Source of the DNA: Thiobacillus sp. UBA2186
Lineage (GTDB): Bacteria > Pseudomonadota > Gammaproteobacteria > Burkholderiales > Thiobacillaceae
Reading direction: 5' to 3'
Assembly (NCBI GenBank): GCA_002327405.1
Contig: DCVO01000111.1
Coordinates: forward strand, 928-8,347
Length of the DNA stretch: 7,420 nt
Shown piece after piece: positions 1 through 4,475 of this stretch. Position 1 is the stretch's first letter. Each line of letters opens with the position of its first letter. Under the pieces are notes generated by a model. It was not told where the DNA came from. It saw only the letters and a list, made by a program, of their open reading frames with translations, and did no database searches. A program made the translations under genes and the position numbers.

Positions 1-414
1 CTGGTGAACGGCAAGCCCTCGCTGGAAGTGGACGAGAAGAAGTGCATTTGCTGCGGCGCCTGCTATCCGCCCTGCCCCCCGATGCAGATCAACGATCCCG
101 AGCATTCCAAGATCGCGATCTGGGTTGGCGGCAAGAACTCCAACGCCCGCTCCAAGCCCACCTTCCACAAGCTGGTGGCTGCCGGCCTGCCCAACAACGC
201 GCCGCGTTGGCCCGAGGTTGGCGAGGTGGTGAAGAAGATCCTGCGCGTGTACAAGGAAGACGGCCGTCCCTGGGAGCGCATGATCGACTGGATCGACCGT
301 ATTGGTTGGCCCCGTTTCTTCGAGAAGACCGGTTTGCCTTTCACCAAGTATCACATTGATGACTGGCGCGGTTCTCGTGCAACCCTGAACGCCTCCAACC
401 ACATCCGCTTCTAA
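1..414 (+). CDS. dsrB: Reverse dissimilatory sulfite reductase beta subunit, C-terminal part (5' truncated by window edge)
   Basis: This is the last 137 codons of DsrB, ending in TAA at 412-414; the start and the siroheme-binding sulfite reductase domain lie outside the window (family members are roughly 350-360 aa). Counting from the first codon, Cys15, Cys18, Cys21 and Cys25 form a ferredoxin-type C-x2-C-x2-C-x3-C motif, with an extra Cys17 inside it (C-I-C-C-G-A-C-Y-P-P-C). This is the inserted [4Fe-4S] ferredoxin domain that feeds or drains electrons from the siroheme centre. The rest is the C-terminal segment ending in N-H-I-R-F. With DsrA it forms the cytoplasmic alpha2beta2 enzyme, which in sulfur oxidisers runs in reverse, oxidising DsrC-bound sulfur to sulfite. 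Identity rests on the ferredoxin motif, the tail, and the exact dsr gene order downstream. An upstream dsrA is expected but cannot be seen. Confidence 0.96.
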   Translation: MVNGKPSLEVDEKKCICCGACYPPCPPMQINDPEHSKIAIWVGGKNSNARSKPTFHKLVAAGLPNNAPRWPEVGEVVKKILRVYKEDGRPWERMIDWIDRIGWPRFFEKTGLPFTKYHIDDWRGSRATLNASNHIRF

Positions 415-434
415 GCGGAACGTTGGGAAGCAAG

Positions 435-465
435 CATGCCCGCCGGCCCCCGGCCTGCGGGCATG
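435..465 (+). promoter_or_regulatory. Strong intercistronic hairpin between dsrB and dsrE
   Basis: A perfect 9-bp inverted repeat (CATGCCCGC at 435-443, GCGGGCATG at 457-465) is extended, after one C/T mismatch (444/456), by a 4-bp inner stem (445-448 with 452-455) closed by a CCC loop. The sequence after it is A-rich (ACATTAAATAAA), not a T-run, so it does not look like a classical intrinsic terminator. It starts 21 nt after the dsrB stop and ends 35 nt before the dsrE start. Inference: an mRNA-stability or processing element that protects the dsrAB transcript 3' end, or a partial terminator setting dsrAB against dsrEFH levels. Confidence 0.6.
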
Positions 466-500
466 ACATTAAATAAAACTAGAGATTGCATGGATAAAGC

Positions 501-893
501 ATGAAATTCGCGATTATGGTTAATGAGGGTCCCTATACCCATCAGGCAACCGATTCTGCTTACCAGTTTGCCAAGGCCGCCATTGCCAAGGGCCATGAAG
601 TCACCCGGGTGTTCTTCTATCACGACGGCGTCAACAACGGCACCCGTCTGACGGTCCCCCCGCAGGATGACCGTCACATCGTCAACCGCTGGTCCGAAAT
701 CGCGGCCCAGCACAATATCGATCTGGTGATCTGTATTGCTGCTGCGCAGCGCCGCGGACTGCTCGACGATAACGAAGCCAAGCGCCAGGGCAAGGATGCC
801 AGCAACATTGCGCCGGGCTTCCGCATTTCCGGTCTGGGCCAGCTCGTTGAAGCCGGCATCCAGTCCGATCGCCTGGTTGTGTTTGGTGACTGA
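501..893 (+). CDS. dsrE: Sulfurtransferase subunit DsrE (TusD-like)
   Basis: A 130-aa DsrE/TusD-family protein of full family length. DsrE is the active subunit of the cytoplasmic DsrE2F2H2 heterohexamer, which receives persulfide sulfur and hands it to DsrC; this role is established in Allochromatium vinosum. The N-terminus (M-K-F-A-I-M-V-N-E-G-P-Y) is the beta-strand and loop typical of the DsrE fold. The only cysteine is Cys78, in L-V-I-C-I-A-A-A-Q-R-R-G, at the same number as the essential active-site Cys78 of the A. vinosum protein. The ATG at 501 is chosen because it gives the canonical N-terminus. Its ribosome binding site is poor: only GGA at 492-494, 6 nt upstream. It is followed 20 bp later by dsrF, forming the dsrEFH block. 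A two-cysteine DsrC downstream supports DsrE rather than a tRNA-thiolation TusD. Confidence 0.96.
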   Translation: MKFAIMVNEGPYTHQATDSAYQFAKAAIAKGHEVTRVFFYHDGVNNGTRLTVPPQDDRHIVNRWSEIAAQHNIDLVICIAAAQRRGLLDDNEAKRQGKDASNIAPGFRISGLGQLVEAGIQSDRLVVFGD

Positions 894-913
894 CAGATTT
901 AGGGATTAGAAAA

Positions 914-1306
914 ATGTCTGACGATATGGATTTCGAAGAAGGCGGCGCGATCAAAAAGTTCATGTTCGTGAACCGCAAGGCTCCCTACGGCACTATCTAT
1001 GCGCTGGAAGGCCTGGAAGTCGTGCTGATCTCGGCTGCGTTCGATCAGGACGTGAGCCTGGCTTTCGTCGATGACGGCGTGTTCCAGCTGGTCAAGGGCC
1101 AGAAGACCGACGGCGTCGAAATGAAGAACTTCTCGCCCACCTACCGTGCGCTGGAAGGCTACGACATCGAGAAGCTGTACGTGGAGCGCGAGTCGATGGA
1201 AACGCGCGGTCTGACCGAAGATGATCTGCTGGTTGATGTCCAGGTCATGTCCGCCGCCGAGATGGGCGACATGATGGCCCAGCAGGATGTCGTAATCAGC
1301 TTCTAA
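914..1306 (+). CDS. dsrF: Sulfurtransferase complex subunit DsrF (TusC-like)
   Basis: A 130-aa DsrE/F-like protein, the middle subunit of the DsrE2F2H2 sulfur-relay complex. The family signature is seen in K-K-F-M-F-V-N-R-K-A-P-Y-G (residues 14-26), followed by a helix and the strand E-V-V-L-I-S-A-A-F-D-Q-D-V (35-47), then F-V-D-D-G-V-F-Q-L (51-59). The protein contains no cysteine, so it cannot carry sulfur itself; DsrF and TusC are generally regarded as structural partners of the cysteine-bearing DsrE/TusD. The first twelve residues are acidic (M-S-D-D-M-D-F-E-E) and precede the conserved core. AGGGA at 901-905, 8 nt from the ATG, is a moderate ribosome binding site. It lies 20 bp after dsrE and 13 bp before dsrH. 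Confidence 0.95.
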   Translation: MSDDMDFEEGGAIKKFMFVNRKAPYGTIYALEGLEVVLISAAFDQDVSLAFVDDGVFQLVKGQKTDGVEMKNFSPTYRALEGYDIEKLYVERESMETRGLTEDDLLVDVQVMSAAEMGDMMAQQDVVISF

Positions 1307-1319
1307 GGGGAACCTCAAA

Positions 1320-1616
1320 ATGCTGCATATTGTGAATAAATCCCCATTCGACACCGGCTCGCTGGCCAGCGTGTTGCGTGTGGCCAAGAAAGACGGCGGC
1401 GCCGTGCTGCTGATCGAAGACGGCGTCTACGCCGCCGTCAAGAACAGCGCCACCGAAGCCAGTCTGAAAGCAGCCGGCATGCCGGTGTATGTACTGCAAC
1501 CCGACGCAGACGCCCGCGGCCTCCAGAGCAGGCTCATGGATGGCGTGAACATGGTCGACTACGGCGGTTTTGTGGATTTGGTGGCAGGGCACGACAACGT
1601 GCAATCCTGGCTTTAA
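1320..1616 (+). CDS. dsrH: Sulfurtransferase complex subunit DsrH (TusB-like)
   Basis: A 98-aa DsrH/TusB-family protein, third subunit of the DsrE2F2H2 complex and close to the usual length of about 95-102 aa. The N-terminus M-L-H-I-V-N-K-S-P-F and the segment V-L-L-I-E-D-G-V-Y-A-A-V (29-40) are family hallmarks. The C-terminus Q-S-W-L is also typical. It has no cysteine at all: the S-L-x-S-x-L segment has Val18 where, as I recall it, the A. vinosum protein has the non-essential Cys20. The ATG at 1320 is preceded by AAGGGG at 1305-1310, which overlaps the dsrF stop codon, so the two genes are probably translationally coupled. The gap to dsrC is 36 bp. Confidence 0.94.
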   Translation: MLHIVNKSPFDTGSLASVLRVAKKDGGAVLLIEDGVYAAVKNSATEASLKAAGMPVYVLQPDADARGLQSRLMDGVNMVDYGGFVDLVAGHDNVQSWL

Positions 1617-1640
1617 GTTTTAATTGGTGATTCTTTCGAG

Positions 1641-1645
1641 AGGAG
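1641..1645 (+). promoter_or_regulatory. Strong Shine-Dalgarno site of dsrC
   Basis: AGGAG lies 7 nt upstream of the dsrC ATG in an AT-rich 36-bp leader. It is clearly stronger than the sites in front of dsrE, dsrF and dsrM, in keeping with the high amount of DsrC that family members are known to need relative to DsrAB. Confidence 0.75.
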
Positions 1646-1652
1646 TTGAATC

Positions 1653-1985
1653 ATGGCACTGGAAGTAAACGGCGTTTCTATCGAGACTGATGAAGAAGGT
1701 TTCCTGGTCAATCTGAGCGACTGGAATACCGACGTCGCGGCTGAGCTGGCCAAGGGCGAAGGCATCGAGATGACCGACCAGCACTGGGAAGTGATCAACT
1801 TCCTGCGCGAGTACTACGACGAGTATCAAATTGCTCCCGCCGTGCGCGTGCTGACCAAGGCTATCGGCAAAAAGCTCGGTCCGGACAAGGGCAACAGCAA
1901 GTACCTGTACGACCTGTTCCCCTACGGCCCCGGCAAGCAGGCGTGCAAGATCGCCGGTCTGCCCAAGCCCACCGGCTGTATCTAA
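1653..1985 (+). CDS. dsrC: DsrC, sulfur-carrier protein with two C-terminal redox cysteines
   Basis: A 110-aa DsrC, the small cytoplasmic protein that carries the sulfur atom between DsrEFH, DsrAB and the membrane DsrMKJOP complex. The flexible C-terminal arm has Cys98 and the penultimate Cys109, ten residues apart (A-C-K-I-A-G-L-P-K-P-T-G-C-I), equivalent to Cys100 and Cys111 of the 112-aa A. vinosum protein. The two cysteines separate it from TusE, which keeps only the penultimate one. The body shows the conserved H-W-E-V-I-N-F-L-R-E-Y-Y (45-56), A-V-R-V-L-T-K-A-I-G-K-K (63-74) and Y-L-Y-D-L-F-P-Y-G-P-G-K-Q-A (84-97). The central helices resemble a helix-turn-helix, and DNA binding has been reported for the A. 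vinosum homologue. The start is fixed by the strong AGGAG at 1641-1645. Downstream lies a hairpin that may end part of the transcripts here. Confidence 0.98.
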   Translation: MALEVNGVSIETDEEGFLVNLSDWNTDVAAELAKGEGIEMTDQHWEVINFLREYYDEYQIAPAVRVLTKAIGKKLGPDKGNSKYLYDLFPYGPGKQACKIAGLPKPTGCI

Positions 1986-1995
1986 GCAAGCTGGT

Positions 1996-2007
1996 CAAGC
2001 GCGCTTG
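1996..2007. repeat. 12-bp perfect palindrome CAAGCGCGCTTG after dsrC
   Basis: CAAGCGCGCTTG reads the same on both strands and begins 11 nt after the dsrC stop. It extends by one G-T wobble and one G-C pair outward (1994-2009). The surrounding 30 bp contains four CAAG units. As RNA it would make only a short 4-bp stem with a CGCG loop; as DNA it could be a protein site. No function is claimed. Confidence 0.4.
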
Positions 2008-2020
2008 GCAAGTGGCAAGA

Positions 2021-2054
2021 AAGCGGTAACCCTTAATTGGGTTGCCGCTTGTTT
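2021..2054 (+). terminator. Hairpin with short U-tract between dsrC and dsrM (partial terminator or 3' stabiliser)
   Basis: The arms AAGCGGTAACCC (2021-2032) and GGGTTGCCGCTT (2039-2050) pair over 12 bp with a single G-U wobble and a 6-nt TTAATT loop. They are followed by GTTT, so with the two stem Ts the 3' tract is TTGTTTC. The layout fits a leaky rho-independent terminator. It lies 36 nt after dsrC and 34 nt before dsrM in the longest gap of the window. Inference: it lowers transcription into dsrMKLJO or protects the dsrC mRNA 3' end, so that DsrC is made in excess. Confidence 0.65.
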
Positions 2055-2087
2055 CAACGGTCCATCAAACGGAAGACTGGCTGACCC

Positions 2088-2816
2088 ATGTCTACGCTTT
2101 CCATTGTTTATGTGGTGCTGTTCTACGCTGCGACCCTGCTGTTCGTTGTTGGGGTGGCGAAGAAAATACTGCAATACACGCGCAGTCCCGCGCCGTTAAA
2201 GATTCCGACCACGCCTGCGCCGACGACGACGTCGGGGGTGGCTTACCGCATGGCCCGCGAGGTCGTGCTGTTCGAGAGCCTGTTCAAATCCAGCAAGTGG
2301 ACCTGGATTTTCGGCTGGCTGTTCCACTTTGGCATGTTCCTCGTGCTGGTTCGCCACCTGCGCTATTTCATGGCTGACGTTCCGTTCTGGCTGGCTGCCA
2401 TGCAGCCTTTTGGCAAATACGCCGCCTTCATGATGGTGGCGGGTCTTGCCGGCCTGTGGGCGCGCCGCTTCCTGGTCGATCGCGTGCGCTACATCTCCAC
2501 GCCGTCCGACCACCTGATGCTGGCTTTGCTGATGGGCATCGGCATCTCCGGCGCGCTGATGACCTTCGCGGCGCACACCGACATCGTGCAGCTCAAGATG
2601 TTCGTGCTGGGTCTGCTGCGTTTCGCTCCCCAGCCTGTGCCGCAAGACCCGGTTTTGCTCGCACACCTGGCCATGGTTGCCGTGCTGATGATCATCTTCC
2701 CGATCAGCAAGCTGCTGCATGCGCCCGGCGTGTTCTTCAGCCCCACCCGCAACCAGGTGGACAACCCGCGCGAACGCCGCCACCTGGCGGACTGGGCTGC
2801 CCAGCTTGAGAAATAA
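2088..2816 (+). CDS. dsrM: DsrM, membrane cytochrome b of the DsrMKJOP complex (NarI-like)
   Basis: A 242-aa integral membrane protein with five predicted membrane helices at about residues 4-24, 70-92, 108-127, 141-162 and 188-210. It is the diheme cytochrome b subunit that exchanges electrons with the quinone pool and pairs with DsrK. His80 and His90 (spacing 10) in helix 2 and His193 and His211 (spacing 18) in helix 5 reproduce the spacing of the four heme b ligands of nitrate reductase NarI (His56/His66 and His187/His205). A hydrophilic proline- and threonine-rich loop (about 31-50) follows the first helix. The ATG at 2088 starts directly before the first hydrophobic helix; the nearest purine-rich stretch, GGAAG at 2071-2075, is 12 nt away and weak. 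The start of dsrK follows after 14 bp, so the two are closely linked. Confidence 0.95.
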   Translation: MSTLSIVYVVLFYAATLLFVVGVAKKILQYTRSPAPLKIPTTPAPTTTSGVAYRMAREVVLFESLFKSSKWTWIFGWLFHFGMFLVLVRHLRYFMADVPFWLAAMQPFGKYAAFMMVAGLAGLWARRFLVDRVRYISTPSDHLMLALLMGIGISGALMTFAAHTDIVQLKMFVLGLLRFAPQPVPQDPVLLAHLAMVAVLMIIFPISKLLHAPGVFFSPTRNQVDNPRERRHLADWAAQLEK

Positions 2817-2830
2817 GACAGGAGACTTGC

Positions 2831-4435
2831 GTGGCTGCTGCACCCGATTTTGAAGTCGCCAAGCTGACCGGCGAAATTACGGTACCCAAACTGCGCGAAG
2901 GCGCAATGGCGGGCATCAAGGCCTATATCGCCAGCGAAAAGATCCAGGAGCCGCTGGGTTTTCCCGGCCAACTGGTAGAAGACTGGCATGACCGCGCCAT
3001 CGGCAAGATGGGCGAACTGCTCAAGAAATACCGCTCGCTCCAGGTGTTCATGGATGCCTGCGTGCATTGCGGCGCCTGCACCGACAAGTGCCATTACTAC
3101 CTCGGCACCTCCGACCCCAAGAACATGCCGGTGGCGCGCCAGGAACTGATGCGCCAGGTCTACCGCCGCCATTTCACCTTCGCCGGCAAGTATTTCCCCA
3201 AGCTGGTGGGCGCCAAGGACCTGAGCAGGGAAATCCTCGACGACTGGTACAGCTACTACTACCAGTGTTCCGAGTGCCGCCGTTGCTCGGTATACTGCCC
3301 CTACGGCATCGACACCGCGGAAATCACCATGGCCGGCCGCGAGATTCTCGACAGCGTCGGCATCGGCCAGAAGTACAGCAACGAGATCCTCGGCAAGCTG
3401 CACCGCATCGGCAACAACCTCGGCCTGCCCGGGCCTGCGATTCTGGACACCCTGGAAGGGCTGGAAGAGGACGTGCTGGAAGACACCGGCATTCCGGTCA
3501 AATTCCCGCTCGACGTCGAAGGCGCCGAAGTCATGCTGGTGACGCCGTCCGCCGATTTCTTCTCCGAGCCGCACGTCGAATCGCTGATCGGCTACGCCAA
3601 GGTATTCCATGCCGCCGGCATCAGCTGGACGCTGTCCACCAAGGCTTCCGAGGCGGGCAACTTCGGCCTCTTCATCGGCAGCTACGAAAACATGCGCAAG
3701 GCAGCGCTGCGCATCCGCGATGCCGCACTGGACCTGGGCGTGAAGCGCATCGTGGTCGGCGAGTGCGGCCATGCCTGGCGTGTCGCCTACAGCTTCTGGA
3801 ACACGCTGACCGGCGTGGGCGCCGGCGCGCCCGAGGACGACGAGTTCGCCCGCAAGCTGCAGGCCCAGCTCGACCACAGCTATCCGCAGCCCTCGCACAT
3901 CTGCGAAGTGACGCACGACCTCCTGAAGCGCGGCGTGATCAAGGCGGACAAGTCCAAGAACGACCATCGCGTGATCACTTTCCACGACTCGTGCAACGTG
4001 TCGCGCGCCTCGCGCATGGGCGATATGCCCGGCGGGCAGTTCATCATTCCGCGCGAAGTCATCAAGATGGTGGCCAACAACTACCAGGACATGGCGCCGG
4101 GCACCACGCATGAAGCCACCTTCTGCTGCGGCGGCGGCGGCGGTCTCTTGACCGACGACCTCATGCAAGTCCGCGTCAAGGGCGCGCAGCCGCGCATGGA
4201 AGCCTTCAAGGACGTCGTTGACAACAACAAGGTCAACTTCCTTGCCCTGATCTGCGCGATCTGCAAGGCGCAATTCACCAAGGTTTTGCCGTATTACGGC
4301 TACAAAATGGACATGGTGGGCGGTGTCCACCAGCTTGTAGCTACTGCCATTGAACTGCCCGGCCTGGGTGCAGGCCCGGTCGAGGAAGAGGCTGAAGAAG
4401 CCGAATCCGAAGCCGCAGCGGCTGGCGATGAATAA
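2831..4435 (+). CDS. dsrK: DsrK, HdrD-like iron-sulfur subunit of the DsrMKJOP complex
   Basis: A 534-aa cytoplasmic protein related to the catalytic subunit HdrD of heterodisulfide reductase, thought to act on the DsrC cysteines or trisulfide at the membrane. Two [4Fe-4S] ferredoxin motifs are seen: Cys77, Cys80, Cys83, Cys87 (C-V-H-C-G-A-C-T-D-K-C) and Cys146, Cys149, Cys152, Cys156 (C-S-E-C-R-R-C-S-V-Y-C-P). The C-terminal half has the catalytic-cluster cysteines Cys312 (G-E-C-G-H), Cys388 (D-S-C-N), Cys432-Cys433 (F-C-C-G-G-G-G-G) and Cys475/Cys478 (C-A-I-C), a CCG-type arrangement with 43 and 41 intervening residues. The start is GTG at 2831, supported by AGGAG at 2820-2824, 6 nt upstream. 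The last 20 or so residues are an acidic, alanine-rich tail (from about 517) outside the HdrD-like core. No membrane segment is visible; attachment is through DsrM. Confidence 0.96.
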   Translation: MAAAPDFEVAKLTGEITVPKLREGAMAGIKAYIASEKIQEPLGFPGQLVEDWHDRAIGKMGELLKKYRSLQVFMDACVHCGACTDKCHYYLGTSDPKNMPVARQELMRQVYRRHFTFAGKYFPKLVGAKDLSREILDDWYSYYYQCSECRRCSVYCPYGIDTAEITMAGREILDSVGIGQKYSNEILGKLHRIGNNLGLPGPAILDTLEGLEEDVLEDTGIPVKFPLDVEGAEVMLVTPSADFFSEPHVESLIGYAKVFHAAGISWTLSTKASEAGNFGLFIGSYENMRKAALRIRDAALDLGVKRIVVGECGHAWRVAYSFWNTLTGVGAGAPEDDEFARKLQAQLDHSYPQPSHICEVTHDLLKRGVIKADKSKNDHRVITFHDSCNVSRASRMGDMPGGQFIIPREVIKMVANNYQDMAPGTTHEATFCCGGGGGLLTDDLMQVRVKGAQPRMEAFKDVVDNNKVNFLALICAICKAQFTKVLPYYGYKMDMVGGVHQLVATAIELPGLGAGPVEEEAEEAESEAAAAGDE

Positions 4436-4463
4436 CTGTTGATAAACAGACTGGAAATTTTTT
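4436..4463 (+). promoter_or_regulatory. Small hairpin and T6 run between dsrK and dsrL
   Basis: CTGTT (4436-4440) and AACAG (4445-4449) form a 5-bp stem with a GATA loop directly after the dsrK stop. A run of six Ts (4458-4463) lies 8 nt further on, just before the dsrL ribosome binding site. The stem is short and AT-rich and the T-run is not adjacent, so termination here would be weak at best. Confidence 0.25.
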
Positions 4464-4470
4464 AGGAGAG
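4464..4470 (+). promoter_or_regulatory. Strong Shine-Dalgarno site of dsrL
   Basis: AGGAGAG, with AGGAG ending 7 nt before the ATG at 4476, is a near-ideal ribosome binding site. It fixes the dsrL start over in-frame methionines further in (for example codon 8). Confidence 0.75.
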
Positions 4471-4475
4471 CAGCA

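Noticed and set aside
1617..1652. Possible separate dsrC promoter in the AT-rich dsrH-dsrC gap
   Set aside because: A secondary dsrC promoter is plausible from other sulfur oxidisers, but I could not find a convincing -35/-10 pair with proper spacing in this short leader.
1653..1985. Reading dsrC as tusE (tRNA 2-thiolation) and dsrEFH as tusDCB
   Set aside because: The carrier protein has both Cys98 and Cys109, and the genes sit inside a full dsr operon; TusE has only the penultimate cysteine.
2005..2199. Open frame starting in the dsrC-dsrM gap and running into dsrM
   Set aside because: It overlaps the hairpin and the DsrM start in another frame, has no ribosome binding site, and resembles no protein family I recognise.
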